Notes: a model not told the origin generated them from the sequence alone. Shown: positions 17,473 to 26,936, counted from the first letter of the stretch. The stretch: 40,800 nt of DNA from Lentisphaeria bacterium (GCA_017508285.1 JAFVZG010000015.1:1-40800); one strand, 5' to 3'. Numbers and translations: made by a program.

Positions 17473-18751
17473 GCACGACCTCGGCGGTAATCAAACAACG
17501 GCAGTTCCCCTTTTTATCGGGTGCGGTAAACATCACATCCAACATCAGTTTTTCCATAAGAGAACGCAATCCCCGAGCTCCGGTTCCGCGTTTCACTGCC
17601 TGCGCAGCCAACTCTTCCAATGCACCATCGGTGAATTCCAGATCCACATTTTCCATAGCAAGCAGCCGCCGGTACTGTTTAACCAGAGCATTTTTCGGCT
17701 CACGCAAAACCCTGACCAACGCTTTTTTATCCAGCGGCTCCAGAGCAGTCAGCACCGGAAGCCTGCCGATGAGTTCCGGAATCAAACCGAAGTGAACCAG
17801 ATCTTCCGGTTCGCACTCGGCAAAAAGTTTACCGATATCGGCTTTTTCATCCAACTCCGGCAGGATCTCTTTGCCGGCAGTGTTGTCTCCGAATCCCAAT
17901 ACTCTGCGACCGCGACGGCGTTTGACCACCTTATCCAAACCGACAAACGCACCGCCGCAAATAAAGAGGATATTGCTGGTATCAATGTGCAAAAACTCCT
18001 GATTGGGATGCTTTCTGCCTCCCTGCGGCGGAACATTGGCGACAGTACCTTCAAGGATCTTCAGCAAAGCCTGCTGCACACCCTCGCCGGAAACATCACG
18101 GGTTATGGAAGCATTTTCACCTTTACGGGAAATTTTATCCAATTCATCAATATATATGATGCCGATCTGGGTTTTTTCCAGATCATTACCGGATGCCTGA
18201 TAAAGACGCAGCAAAATATTTTCCACATCTTCTCCGACATAACCGGCTTCGGTCAAAGTAGTGGCATCGGTAATGGCAGAAGGCACATCCAGCATCTTTG
18301 CCAGAGTCTGCGCGAGCAGGGTTTTACCGCTGCCGGTAGGCCCGAGAAGCAGGACATTGCTCTTATCCAATTCGACTTCCGCCAACTCTTCAGGAAGATT
18401 CTGATCTTTACCCATAAACCGGGCTTTCAGCCGGGCATAATGGTTGTGAACCGCCACCGACAGCACCTTTTTTGCCTGATCCTGACCGATGACAAAACGA
18501 TCCAGCTCAGCTTTGATCGCTTTCGGGGAAGGAACGGTCAACTCTGCCAGAGGCGAAGAAGCGGATGCAGCATCTTTCTTTTGCGCTCCGCCGAATTCCT
18601 GAATGATCTCATAACCTTTATTCAGACAATCAGAACAGATCGCCAATCCCTCATACATACTGGGGACAAAGAAGAGATCTTTGCGGCGGGTGGATTTTTC
18701 AGCTTCCACACCGCAGAATGCACAAATATGTTTATCTTTGGATTTTGCCAT
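17438..18751 (-). CDS. clpX: ATP-dependent Clp protease, ATPase subunit ClpX
   Basis: This AAA+ unfoldase recognises substrates and feeds them to ClpP. The 437 residues contain the N-terminal zinc-binding domain (Cys 10, 13, 39, 42), Walker A GPTGSGKT (137-144), the pore loop GYVGED (170-175), Walker [10 protein letters not shown] (198-206), and an LGFG loop near 285 in the position of the ClpP-docking IGF loop. The small C-terminal AAA lid follows. clpP ends 12 bases upstream and the kinase start is embedded in the 3' end, giving the order tig-clpP-clpX-kinase. Confidence 0.97.
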   Translation of the reverse strand: MAKSKDKHICAFCGVEAEKSTRRKDLFFVPSMYEGLAICSDCLNKGYEIIQEFGGAQKKDAASASSPLAELTVPSPKAIKAELDRFVIGQDQAKKVLSVAVHNHYARLKARFMGKDQNLPEELAEVELDKSNVLLLGPTGSGKTLLAQTLAKMLDVPSAITDATTLTEAGYVGEDVENILLRLYQASGNDLEKTQIGIIYIDELDKISRKGENASITRDVSGEGVQQALLKILEGTVANVPPQGGRKHPNQEFLHIDTSNILFICGGAFVGLDKVVKRRRGRRVLGFGDNTAGKEILPELDEKADIGKLFAECEPEDLVHFGLIPELIGRLPVLTALEPLDKKALVRVLREPKNALVKQYRRLLAMENVDLEFTDGALEELAAQAVKRGTGARGLRSLMEKLMLDVMFTAPDKKGNCRCLITAEVVRGEAKVELDRA

Positions 18752-18763
18752 TATTCTGTAATC

Positions 18764-19366
18764 TTATTTCTTTTTGGAGGGCAGAACTTTATCGATCAGA
18801 TGATAATCACAAGCCTCCTGCGCACTCATAAAAAAGTCACGCTCGGTGTCTTTATAAAGTTTTTTCAACGGCTGACCGGAATGAGTGGCAAGGATCTTAT
18901 TGAGCATCTCTTTCAAACGCAAAATCTCCTTTGCCTGAATATCGATATCCGCCGCAGTGCCTTCCGCACCGCCCCAGGGCTGATGGATCATGATCCGGCT
19001 GTTGGGCAGAGCGAAACGCTTGCCGGGAGCTCCGGCTGCCAGCAGCACCGCCCCCATACTGGCGCACTGACCGACACAATAGGTGCGTACATCGCAGGAG
19101 ATCAACTGCATCGTATCGTAGATCGCCAGCCCGGCAGTTACAGAACCACCGGGACTGTTGATATACAATTCAATATCTTTTTTCGGGTCTTCCGCCTGAA
19201 GAAAAAGCAGCTGTGCCACAATCAATCCGGCAACCTGATCGTCGATCGGAGTGCCCAGCAGAATGATCCGGTCTTTGAGCAACCGGCTGTAAATATCAAA
19301 TGCGCGCTCGCCCTGCCCGGTCTGTTCAATGACCGTGGGCACCAGATAAGAATTGGTTTTTTTCAT
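18764..19366 (-). CDS. clpP: ATP-dependent Clp protease proteolytic subunit ClpP
   Basis: A 200-residue serine protease subunit that assembles into a tetradecamer. The catalytic triad is visible: Ser in [11 protein letters not shown], His in [10 protein letters not shown], and Asp in [10 protein letters not shown]. The [15 protein letters not shown] segment, which shapes the oxyanion region, is also present. The start at 19366 ([12 protein letters not shown]) was preferred over the frame's upstream extension because AGGA stands five bases before it and the family starts there. It partners with ClpX downstream and probably ClpC at 21.8-24.3 kb, which carries an LGF docking loop. Confidence 0.97.
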   Translation of the reverse strand: MKKTNSYLVPTVIEQTGQGERAFDIYSRLLKDRIILLGTPIDDQVAGLIVAQLLFLQAEDPKKDIELYINSPGGSVTAGLAIYDTMQLISCDVRTYCVGQCASMGAVLLAAGAPGKRFALPNSRIMIHQPWGGAEGTAADIDIQAKEILRLKEMLNKILATHSGQPLKKLYKDTERDFFMSAQEACDYHLIDKVLPSKKK

Positions 19367-19425
19367 AAAATCCTGACCTTTCTCCCCCGCACCTGTATAT
19401 TTTGACCTGTTACGAGAAACAACCG

Positions 19426-20733
19426 TCATGCGATGGCTGCTTCAGTGAGTTTCTCCAGAACTTTGCCGTTGACGATATCAGCGCGCAGCTCGTCGATGGA
19501 ACCGGATTTTTCCAGCATATCACGCAATTCGTTGGGTTTGCAGCCATAGTAACGGCTCATCATCTGCAGCTGCTCATCAAGTTCTTTATCTTCCACGGTG
19601 ATATTCTCAAGTTTGGCGATCTGGCGCAGGATCAAAGCACGGCGGACAGCTTTTTTGGCATCGGCTTCAACTGCGGCACGGTGATCTGCCAATTCAGCTT
19701 TGAATTTCTCGGCATCTTCATCGCTCTTGACGATCTCGCGGGCTTTCTGCTGCAGAAGTTTCTGAACTTCGTTTTCGATCAGAGCTTCGGGCAGATCAAA
19801 TTCACCGGCCTGCTCATTGAGTTTGGCGAAGACCGCCTCAGCGGCATTGCGGCGCTGCTGATTTTTGGCATCCAATTCCATACCTTTACGGATGTTGTCG
19901 CGCAGGGTATCCAGATCAGCAACACCGGTGCGCTCGACCAACTCGGCATCGGTCAACTGTTTGCGGCGCTGAACCGCAGAAACTTTGACGGTGTAGGAGA
20001 TTTTTTTACCGGCGAGTTCAGCTTCGCGGTAGTCGGCAGGATATTCAGCATCAAAGGTGTACTCTTTGCCGATCTCGGCACCGGTCAGGGCTTTGATGCA
20101 GCCGGGGATGTTTTCCGGCTCATTGAGCCACATGAAAGCATCTTTGGCTTCGATCTGGCGTTTCAAAGAAGCGGAAGCATCTTCCGGCAGATCGTATGCG
20201 CCTTTGTAGTCGACTTTCAACATATCCTCGGCCTGAGCGGCACCTTCCACATCGGCGTAACTGCCGTACATGGAGCGGTACATATCCAGACGCTCATCGA
20301 TCGCTTTTTCTTCAACGGCATCGACCGGGACATCGACTTTCAGATTCTTGTAATCGCCGGTATTGATCTCGGGAGCGACAATACCTTCCATAGTGAAAGA
20401 AAACTCTTCACCGGATTTGATCTCGCCGAACTCTTTGAAACGCAAAGAGAACAGATCCAGAGCATCATCGGCTTCGATTTTGGCGACCGCTGCACCGACG
20501 AAACGGTTGCGCAACTCTTCATTGATCTCAGCGGCATACTTTTTGCAAACCATGCCCGCCGGAGCCTTACCGGGACGGAAACCGGGGATACTGGCGACGC
20601 CGGCAATGTAAGAGACGACCTTTTTCTGCTCATTTTTGGCAGTTTCAGCATCGATTTTGACCGCGAATTCTTTAGTGCAAACGCCGCTGTCCTTGACTTC
20701 CAGCACGATGGAGTTACTCAACTTTTCAGCCAT
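19426..20733 (-). CDS. tig: Trigger factor
   Basis: A 435-residue ribosome-associated chaperone and peptidyl-prolyl isomerase. The ribosome-binding loop [10 protein letters not shown] is at about residues 47-56, within the N-terminal domain. A FKBP-like middle domain follows (about 140-235), then a long helical, charged C-terminal domain with a heptad-like pattern. It binds nascent chains at the tunnel exit. An AAAGG site precedes the ATG and a promoter lies 80-105 bases upstream. It opens the tig-clpP-clpX set, a common arrangement; clpP starts 59 bases after its stop. Confidence 0.95.
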   Translation of the reverse strand: MAEKLSNSIVLEVKDSGVCTKEFAVKIDAETAKNEQKKVVSYIAGVASIPGFRPGKAPAGMVCKKYAAEINEELRNRFVGAAVAKIEADDALDLFSLRFKEFGEIKSGEEFSFTMEGIVAPEINTGDYKNLKVDVPVDAVEEKAIDERLDMYRSMYGSYADVEGAAQAEDMLKVDYKGAYDLPEDASASLKRQIEAKDAFMWLNEPENIPGCIKALTGAEIGKEYTFDAEYPADYREAELAGKKISYTVKVSAVQRRKQLTDAELVERTGVADLDTLRDNIRKGMELDAKNQQRRNAAEAVFAKLNEQAGEFDLPEALIENEVQKLLQQKAREIVKSDEDAEKFKAELADHRAAVEADAKKAVRRALILRQIAKLENITVEDKELDEQLQMMSRYYGCKPNELRDMLEKSGSIDELRADIVNGKVLEKLTEAAIA

Positions 20734-20810
20734 TTTACGACCAACCTTTCTTGAAATGAATTGATTATGATAAAAAACTCTTTTTTTCCAGTCTATACTG
20801 TTATTTCCAT

Positions 20811-20839
20811 AATATAGTGCCTCGTGCCGTTTTTTACAA
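20811..20839 (-). promoter_or_regulatory. Candidate sigma-70 promoter of tig-clpPX
   Basis: On the minus strand TTGTAA (20839-20834) and TATATT (20816-20811) are 17 bases apart. Transcription would begin near 20804, leaving a leader of about 70 bases before tig. Confidence 0.5.
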
Positions 20840-20887
20840 CCTTTTTTACGATTTTTCCGGGATAAAAAGCATTATTTGCGAAAAAAG

Positions 20888-20917
20888 TTGGAATCAGGCG
20901 GCAATGTGTGTTATATT
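20888..20917 (+). promoter_or_regulatory. Candidate promoter of the lipoprotein gene
   Basis: TTGGAA (20888-20893) and TATATT (20912-20917) are 18 bases apart, about 35 bases before the lipoprotein start. With the tig promoter it forms a back-to-back divergent pair in the 218-base gap. Confidence 0.45.
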
Positions 20918-20951
20918 ATCAGCCAACATGATAAATCCCTGAGAGGTGCGT

Positions 20952-21410
20952 ATGAAAAATATCTTTATTATCGCCGTGATATCATTGGTTGCCGGATGCA
21001 TGAATATCGACTATACCGGGAAGAAATTTTCACCGACAGCGAAGACCGTTCTTTGCACAGACCGGCAGAAAATAAATCTTGATGAGTACACTCTGGTCGG
21101 CAGATTTGAAGTTTCGGCAAGACCGAAAGTCCATCCTTATCAGATCGAAGATGCCCTGTTGGAAAAATCCCGGCAATACGGCGGTGATCTGCTCTTTATC
21201 ATGCCGGGAAAAATGACCGTAAACGGAGTTTATCAGACCAATTCTCAGGAATTCGGCACCCCGCAGGCTCACAAAGCGACCGCAAAAGAAGAGAAACTTT
21301 TCGGCAAATCCGCGCCCCTTGCCGGACGCAATGTCACCTTTCCCAGCCGCAAATGCACCGCTTTGCTCTACAAGAAAAGCACCGAAGTCAAACGCCAACT
21401 GGGTTTATAA
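20952..21410 (+). CDS. Small lipoprotein of unknown function
   Basis: The 152-residue product begins with a type II signal peptide; the lipobox LVAGC puts the lipidated cysteine at residue 17, so it is an outer- or inner-membrane lipoprotein. The mature part shows an EYTLVGRFEVSARP segment followed by QIEDALLEKSRQYGGDLLFIMPG, a helix-strand pattern seen in several small envelope lipoproteins. I cannot name a family. The ATG at 20952 is preferred over an in-frame GTG at 20946 because GAGAGG would overlap the latter. It stands alone between divergent tig and convergent clpC-linked genes. Confidence 0.72.
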   Translation: MKNIFIIAVISLVAGCMNIDYTGKKFSPTAKTVLCTDRQKINLDEYTLVGRFEVSARPKVHPYQIEDALLEKSRQYGGDLLFIMPGKMTVNGVYQTNSQEFGTPQAHKATAKEEKLFGKSAPLAGRNVTFPSRKCTALLYKKSTEVKRQLGL

Positions 21411-21456
21411 CGCTCCGGCAATTCCGGATCAATACCCCGGATATCCGGTCAGAAAT

Positions 21457-21828
21457 TCAGGAATCTTTTCTGCATTCAAATCTTTCGCACTCGCCCATCG
21501 GATCGGTCTCACGGTCACTCAAGGCGCATACCGTTTTGAATGGATGCTGCATAAAATATTGACAATTGCGGCAGAAACGGCGGTCGGCACTGCCGGATAA
21601 CCGGAATTCTCTGATCTCTTCACCGCCAAGCAGGGCGGCGAGACGGTTTCTGGAGGCCTTCACCTTCTCATCAGCACAAGAAGAAGAGCCGGAAGAAGCC
21701 GTTTTCCACTCCTTCCCGCACAGAGCGCAAACCTCGATCTCACCGGTAACCTTCCAGTTTTCGGTCAATTTCTTCTTTTTTGCGAAACTCTCTTCGCCGC
21801 AATGCGGGCACAACATACTCAGCCTCAC
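21457..21828 (-). CDS. Zinc-ribbon protein of unknown function, coupled to clpC
   Basis: A 123-residue cysteine-rich protein. Two CxxC pairs at the N-terminus (MLCPHCGEE and EVCALCGKEW) form a likely zinc ribbon. A linker of about 45 residues follows, then a C-terminal cysteine cluster (FCRNCQYF, TVCALSDRE, GECERFEC), which could bind a second metal. No enzyme motif is seen. The GTG start at 21828 overlaps the clpC stop (GTGA), implying coupled translation; an ATG at 21816 would give 119 residues. In Firmicutes, clpC is often preceded by zinc-finger mcsA-type genes, but this protein follows clpC and I see no proof of homology. Confidence 0.65.
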   Translation of the reverse strand: MRLSMLCPHCGEESFAKKKKLTENWKVTGEIEVCALCGKEWKTASSGSSSCADEKVKASRNRLAALLGGEEIREFRLSGSADRRFCRNCQYFMQHPFKTVCALSDRETDPMGECERFECRKDS

Positions 21829-24311
21829 TTTTCCGTTTTTTCCGGAAAGATCAGGATCTTCTGCTTATCCAATTCGACCCTGACCCCGGATGCACCGGCA
21901 AAAGCCCCCTTCAGCAATTCTTCTGCCAGAGGATCTTCGATCCAATGCTCCACCGCCCGGCGCAGCGGACGCGCTCCGTATTCCGGTTCAAAATCTTTTT
22001 CCAGCAGAAACTTTTTGACCTTTTCACTGACCGCCAGGGTCAACCCCTGATCGGCAAGTTTACTGCCGAGTTTATCCAGTTCCAGATCAATGATCCGGAT
22101 CAACGCCTCCTGATCCAGCTGCCGGAAAATCACCACCTCATCCAAACGGTTGATAAACTCCGGTTTGAAATATTTTTTGGCGATCCCCAGCAATTTCTCC
22201 TCGACTTTCAGAGAATCATTGCCTGCCCCGCCGAAACCGAGCGTGCCGGTACCGGCGATCTCCGCGGCTCCGACATTGCTGGTCATGATGACCACGGTAT
22301 TGCGGAAGTCGATCCTGCGGCCGAGAGTGTCAGTGATCCTGCCCTCTTCCAGAATCTGCAAAAGCATATTTATGACATCCGGATGGGCCTTTTCCACTTC
22401 GTCAAAAAGCACCACCGAATAAGGACGGCGGCGCACCCTTTCAGTCAATTCCCCTCCATCGCCGTGACCGACATATCCCGGAGGAGAACCGACCAGCCGG
22501 GAAACATTGAATTTCTCCATATACTCCGACATGTCGATCTGGATAAGAGCCTCCGGATCGCCGAACATAAATTCCGCAAGTGCCTTGGCAAGCAATGTTT
22601 TACCCACCCCGGTAGGCCCGAGGAAGATAAATGAACCGATCGGGCGCGAGGGATTTTTCAACTCAGCCCGGGAACGGCGCAATGCTCTGGATACCGCTGA
22701 CACCGCCGTATCCTGCCCGATGACACTCCGCTTCAATTCGCTCTCCATACGCAGCAATTTGGCACTTTCGCCCTCTTCCATCTGCTGAACCGGCACCCCG
22801 GTCAATTTGGCAACGACAACGGCGATATCTGCCGGAGTCACCGGCGTGCAGGAGTTGATTTTTTCACTGCGCCACTGCAAAATCATATCATCCAGTTTTT
22901 TCCGGATTTTGCGTTCTTCATCCCGGAATTTGGCTGCTGCTTCAAAATCCTGATCGGCAACCGCCTTCAATTTCTTTTCAGCGGCGGCAGTCAATCTGGT
23001 TTCCAATTTTCCGGTATCCGGCGGGGGGATCACCTGACTTATCCGCGCTCTCGAACCGGCCTCATCCATGATGTCTATCGCTTTGTCAGGCAGAAAGCGA
23101 CCGGAAATATAGCGGTCAGCCAGTTTCACTGCATTTTCCAGAGAACCGGGCAGATATTTGACATGATGGTGCTTTTCGTAAGTTTCCTGCAGACCGTGAA
23201 GTATCTTTATTGAATCTTCCACCGACGGAGGATTGACGATCACCGGCTGAAAACGCCTCTCCAATGCCGCATCTTTTTCAATACCTTTGCGGTATTCATC
23301 CAACGTGGTCGCGCCCACGCATTGCAGTTCCCCGCGGGAAAGAGCCGGTTTGATAATGTTTGCCGCATCCATAGCCCCCTCGGCACCGCCGGCACCGACG
23401 ATGGTATGCAGTTCATCAATAAAAAGGATGACTCTGCCGGAGTTGCGGACTTCGTCTATAACTCCTTTGATGCGCTCTTCAAACTGTCCGCGATACTTGG
23501 TTCCTGCCACCATCAGCGGCAAATCAATGGAGTACACCAGTTTATCAGCCAGCAGATCCGGAACTTTTTTATCCGCGATCGCCTGCGCAAGACCTTCGAT
23601 TATAGCAGTTTTCCCCACGCCTGCTTCTCCGATAAGCACCGGATTGTTTTTGGTACGGCGGCACAATATCTGGATGACTCTTTCGATCTCATCGCTTCTG
23701 CCGACAACGGGATCAAGTTCCCCGGCAGAGGCAAGTGCGGTAAGATTGCGCCCGAATGCTTCCAGTGCAGTAAATTGCCCGTTATCAGCAGCCTCCCTGC
23801 CGGGGGTTTCCGCAGGTGATGGGTCGCCGGCAGGATTTTCCGGCAGATAATCAGGATCAAGGGCTTTGAGTACTGCTTTGCGGATCTCCCCGGCATCCAG
23901 ACCGAGATTGCGCATGATCCGCGCTGCCTGACTGCCGCCTTCGCGCAGGATCCCCAGCAGCAGATGCTCAGTACCGACAAAGTTGTAGTTCATGGAAGCA
24001 GCCTCTTTAGCGGCGATATCAAGGACTTTGCTCAACCCGCCGGTCAATGCGAGGTCTCCGGCGAGCATGGTCGCTTCACCCTGCCCGCAGCTCTTTTCCA
24101 CTTCCAACCGCAAAGCTTCCAGATTCAAACCTTTTTCACGCATCACTTCCACCGCCACTCCTTCGCCCAAAGCCAGCAAGCCGAGCAGCAGATGTTCAGT
24201 TCCCACATAACCGTGATTGAAACGCATGGATTCGCGCTTTGCCAGCATCAGCACCTGACGGGCACGGGGGGTCAACTTATCAAATCCATCCGGTTGTTTT
24301 TTTCCACTCAT
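21825..24311 (-). CDS. clpC: Clp protease ATPase ClpC (class I AAA+ unfoldase)
   Basis: An 828-residue two-ring-domain unfoldase. Two N-terminal Clp repeats (about 10-145) are followed by the first AAA+ domain with Walker A GEAGVGKT and Walker B ILFIDELHT. A middle region has the UVR-like motif DFEAAAKFRDEE, characteristic of ClpC rather than ClpA. The second AAA+ domain has GPTGVGKT and VVLFDEVEKAHPDV. A TLGFGG loop in that domain matches the ClpP-docking position, so it probably works with the ClpP encoded at 18.8 kb. The ATG at 24311 follows AGGAGG with an 8-base spacer; the longer frame lacks this. A strong promoter overlapped by a palindrome lies upstream, suggesting stress control. Confidence 0.95.
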   Translation of the reverse strand: MSGKKQPDGFDKLTPRARQVLMLAKRESMRFNHGYVGTEHLLLGLLALGEGVAVEVMREKGLNLEALRLEVEKSCGQGEATMLAGDLALTGGLSKVLDIAAKEAASMNYNFVGTEHLLLGILREGGSQAARIMRNLGLDAGEIRKAVLKALDPDYLPENPAGDPSPAETPGREAADNGQFTALEAFGRNLTALASAGELDPVVGRSDEIERVIQILCRRTKNNPVLIGEAGVGKTAIIEGLAQAIADKKVPDLLADKLVYSIDLPLMVAGTKYRGQFEERIKGVIDEVRNSGRVILFIDELHTIVGAGGAEGAMDAANIIKPALSRGELQCVGATTLDEYRKGIEKDAALERRFQPVIVNPPSVEDSIKILHGLQETYEKHHHVKYLPGSLENAVKLADRYISGRFLPDKAIDIMDEAGSRARISQVIPPPDTGKLETRLTAAAEKKLKAVADQDFEAAAKFRDEERKIRKKLDDMILQWRSEKINSCTPVTPADIAVVVAKLTGVPVQQMEEGESAKLLRMESELKRSVIGQDTAVSAVSRALRRSRAELKNPSRPIGSFIFLGPTGVGKTLLAKALAEFMFGDPEALIQIDMSEYMEKFNVSRLVGSPPGYVGHGDGGELTERVRRRPYSVVLFDEVEKAHPDVINMLLQILEEGRITDTLGRRIDFRNTVVIMTSNVGAAEIAGTGTLGFGGAGNDSLKVEEKLLGIAKKYFKPEFINRLDEVVIFRQLDQEALIRIIDLELDKLGSKLADQGLTLAVSEKVKKFLLEKDFEPEYGARPLRRAVEHWIEDPLAEELLKGAFAGASGVRVELDKQKILIFPEKTEK

Positions 24312-24350
24312 AATCAAATCCTCCTGAAACTTTTTCATTCTCCGCTATCT

Positions 24351-24380
24351 AATATAATCCGCCGGTTGAAAAGTTTCAAC
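24351..24380 (-). promoter_or_regulatory. clpC promoter with overlapping palindrome
   Basis: On the minus strand TTGAAA (24379-24374) and TATATT (24356-24351) are exactly 17 bases apart. The -35 lies in a palindrome at 24365-24380: GTTGAAA, AG, TTTCAAC on the plus strand, with 7-bp arms. It does not match the CtsR or CIRCE consensus as I know them. It could be an operator for a heat-shock repressor, or a chance dyad. Confidence 0.6.
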
Positions 24381-24478
24381 AGTTTATTATTTGGTAATCT
24401 CCCGAATTTTGTGAAACATACATACAAGACCGAATTATGATTTGTCAAAAACATGAAACGATTTGATTGCACCCGGTG

Positions 24479-24507
24479 GATTTTATCACAACAAATGGGA
24501 CAATAAT
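24479..24507. repeat. 29-base dispersed repeat, copy 2
   Basis: Exact match to 112-140, same orientation. It ends 2 bases before the MFS stop codon complement. The preceding bases (CACCCGGTG) loosely resemble those before copy 1 (CACCGACGGTTA), so the related region may be longer than the exact core. Confidence 0.85.
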
Positions 24508-24509
24508 TA

Positions 24510-25808
24510 TTATTTTTTCGGCTCGTAATAATCGTCGTGACTCGGAATGAATGACGGCAGAGTCGGCAGTAAAAAAAGCAATATCACCAGCATCACTCCG
24601 CTGATGAGAAAGAAGGTCTGATAACGGCTGATGAGCCTGCCGCCGAATTCCCATACCGGAGCAAGCATCGCCGTGCCGAGGATCAGGGATGTGCCGATCC
24701 TGCCGACAGTGTTGCCGCCGGAAATATAGGTATTGACAAAAGCGATCGCCATGGTCTTGTTGCCGGGACGCGCCAATGCCAGCATTTCAGCGGAATTGTT
24801 GCACATGTAAATACTGAAAGCCAGAAGATTGCAGAATACCGCCATACCGACCCACACCGCAAATCCCGGCACGGATTTATCCAGAAAAAAGAGGGTGAAT
24901 GCCACTGCCATATAGAGCAGATGAGTCAGCAATTCCAGATATTTCAACTTGAAGTTCCCGAGGAAACGGCTGTAACAGAAGTAGCCGACCAGAGAACCGG
25001 CGATCCCGACACTGGATATGATCTGAACCGTTCCGGGATTCATATTGACATACTGCTTCAAATAGAGGTATGTCAGCGGGATCTGCGAAGTATAAGCCAC
25101 CGTCAGCAGACCGACATAAACCGAATAGGCGGTCAGCGGCCCGTTTTTCATGGAAATACCCAATCCTTTTCTGATATCCGGTATCTCCGGAGCATCCCGG
25201 AGATTATCCGGAAATTTGGAAGCACAATAGTATCTGCCCATTACCAGCAATCCGGTTACGGCAATGACGATCTGCAAAAAGATGATCGGCGGATTGGTTT
25301 TCATCCACACTCCGATAAAGAAGAGCAGCAATCCGACCACCCCGGTATAGATGAAACGCATCATCCCGAAAAATCCCGCCCGGTCTTCCGGACGGAGAAA
25401 AACATCCAGCAGCACATACCACGCCGCACCGTAACTGTTGCGCTGAATACAGTAAATAAAGCATCCGGCGGTCGCTACATATTTGCCCCATTCCCCCGCC
25501 AATGGCGCCAATGCCATGATAATAAATCCGGCACACCCGGTAAGACAGGAGTATTTGACCATCCGTTTGGCACCGATACAGGCAATGAGCACACCGCTGG
25601 GAATATAAAGAAGCGCCCCGGATACGCCGGAAAAACCGGCACAGAGCATCGTCAGCATATCACTGCCGCCAAGCATGGTAAGAAAAATGATGATTACCGC
25701 ACTGCTATCCAGCATGATTTCAGAAACACACCCGAAAACACACGCAAAATAAGCATAGATCCGCGCCCGTTTACGGGTTTCCGGAGACAAAGTTTCAGCG
25801 TAATTCAT
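24510..25808 (-). CDS. Major facilitator superfamily transporter
   Basis: A 432-residue protein with about 12 hydrophobic segments. An MFS-like loop between helices 2 and 3 reads GVLIACIGAKRMVKYS, fitting the family's GxxxDRxGRR loop only loosely. A hydrophilic central loop (around 195-210) separates two six-helix halves. Acidic residues such as D-SSAV in helix 1 may matter, but substrate cannot be inferred. The gene follows pdxB by 18 bases and is probably the last gene of dapB-ROK-pdxB-MFS. The ribosome site is weak. An ROK regulator in the same set hints at a sugar or sugar-derivative substrate, though this is guesswork. Confidence 0.78.
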   Translation of the reverse strand: MNYAETLSPETRKRARIYAYFACVFGCVSEIMLDSSAVIIIFLTMLGGSDMLTMLCAGFSGVSGALLYIPSGVLIACIGAKRMVKYSCLTGCAGFIIMALAPLAGEWGKYVATAGCFIYCIQRNSYGAAWYVLLDVFLRPEDRAGFFGMMRFIYTGVVGLLLFFIGVWMKTNPPIIFLQIVIAVTGLLVMGRYYCASKFPDNLRDAPEIPDIRKGLGISMKNGPLTAYSVYVGLLTVAYTSQIPLTYLYLKQYVNMNPGTVQIISSVGIAGSLVGYFCYSRFLGNFKLKYLELLTHLLYMAVAFTLFFLDKSVPGFAVWVGMAVFCNLLAFSIYMCNNSAEMLALARPGNKTMAIAFVNTYISGGNTVGRIGTSLILGTAMLAPVWEFGGRLISRYQTFFLISGVMLVILLFLLPTLPSFIPSHDDYYEPKK

Positions 25809-25826
25809 AAGAGAAAAATTCCTTAA

Positions 25827-26936
25827 TTATTCGACATTGAATCCTAATTTTTCAAGTCCATCCACCGCCTCAACCGGGGCATTGCATACCGTGTAAGCCG
25901 AAAACTCCCGGCGGCACCAGTAACTGCCGCGCAAATTTTCAAAGTTTTCCGGCGCCCGCCGCAAAGATGCAGCATCCTGACGGATATCATAAGCATGCAG
26001 AACCGCCTTTTTCAAAGCGGCACTTCTGCCGGAAACACCAGTCAGATCGATCACCGGAGCATAAACCGGTTCCGGCAAAACTTCCGGCCGCCAGTTTTTC
26101 AACTCCTCTATCCCCAGACCGGCAGCGACAAACTGAACCGCCGCCGCCGTGCCATTGGCTTTACCATCGGCGGAATATCCGGCAATATGCGGAGTTCCGA
26201 AGTCGACCGCCTCAAGCAATTCAGCACTCAGAACCGGTTCACCCGGCCAGACATCCATCAATGCCCCGGCAATTTTCCGGTTGGCGACCGCCTGTAAAAA
26301 TGGTTTTTCATCGACCACCTCGCCCCGGCAGCTGTTGAAAAACCATGCTCCGGGACGCATCCGGTCAAAAAAACTCCCGTCTGCCATATTGACGGTAGGA
26401 TATTTACCCCCTTTTTCCAGAGGCACATGCAAAGTCACGATATCAGATTGCGCCAGCAATTCATCCAAACCGGTAAATCCTTCATCGCCCTCAGCTTCCG
26501 CCCGCGGCGGGTCATTGAGCAAAACTCTCATTCCGAATGCCGCTGCCGCCACCGCGACCCGGCTGCCGACATGACCGGCTCCGATAATGCCGATGGTCTT
26601 ATTCTCCAAATCCCCCGGCATCGCCGCCAGAGCACTGGAAATATAATCTTTCACACTGTCAGCATTGCACCCCGGAGCATTGCTCCAGCTTATCCCCAAT
26701 GCCTCCAGCCCTGCCGGATCGATATGATCAAACCCGATAGTGGCAGTAGCGACCAGACGGATGGAGGAATTTTCCAGCAATGCCCGGTCACAACGGGTAC
26801 GGGTGCGGACGATCAGAGCATCGGCATCAGCGACCGCATCAGGAGTGATCGCTTTGCCGGGCAGATAGACGACCTCTGCCCACGGTTCAAAAACCCCCTT
26901 CAAAAACGGGATTCGGTCATCGGCAACGATTTTCAT
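25827..26936 (-). CDS. pdxB: 4-phosphoerythronate dehydrogenase PdxB
   Basis: A 369-residue D-2-hydroxyacid dehydrogenase. The N-terminus MKIVADDRIPFLKGVFEPWAE and the segment TIGFDHID then NAPGCNADSV are typical of PdxB. The NAD-binding GIIGAGHVGS is at about 117-126. Catalytic Arg (NSCRGEVVDE), Glu and His (GTPHIAGYSADGK) residues are visible, and the C-terminal dimerisation domain (about 280-369) is the part that marks PdxB out from other dehydrogenases. It oxidises 4-phosphoerythronate in vitamin B6 synthesis. Its start overlaps the end of the ROK gene by 20 bases, so the two are translated together. Confidence 0.9.
   Translation of the reverse strand: MKIVADDRIPFLKGVFEPWAEVVYLPGKAITPDAVADADALIVRTRTRCDRALLENSSIRLVATATIGFDHIDPAGLEALGISWSNAPGCNADSVKDYISSALAAMPGDLENKTIGIIGAGHVGSRVAVAAAAFGMRVLLNDPPRAEAEGDEGFTGLDELLAQSDIVTLHVPLEKGGKYPTVNMADGSFFDRMRPGAWFFNSCRGEVVDEKPFLQAVANRKIAGALMDVWPGEPVLSAELLEAVDFGTPHIAGYSADGKANGTAAAVQFVAAGLGIEELKNWRPEVLPEPVYAPVIDLTGVSGRSAALKKAVLHAYDIRQDAASLRRAPENFENLRGSYWCRREFSAYTVCNAPVEAVDGLEKLGFNVE

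Noticed and set aside
17390..19405. 671-codon plus-strand open frame opposite clpX and clpP
   Set aside because: clpX and clpP on the minus strand are certain from catalytic motifs. The opposite frame is stop-free by codon bias and its product matches no family pattern.
19402..20754. 450-codon plus-strand open frame opposite trigger factor
   Set aside because: It mirrors tig exactly, has no ribosome site, and its Phe/Gly-rich product is what reverse-complemented Lys/Glu/Ala-rich coding sequence gives.
21411..21456. Palindrome CCGGATATCCGG between the lipoprotein and zinc-ribbon genes as a terminator
   Set aside because: It is a 12-base palindrome with no loop and no T-run on either strand, so it would not form a stable intrinsic terminator hairpin.
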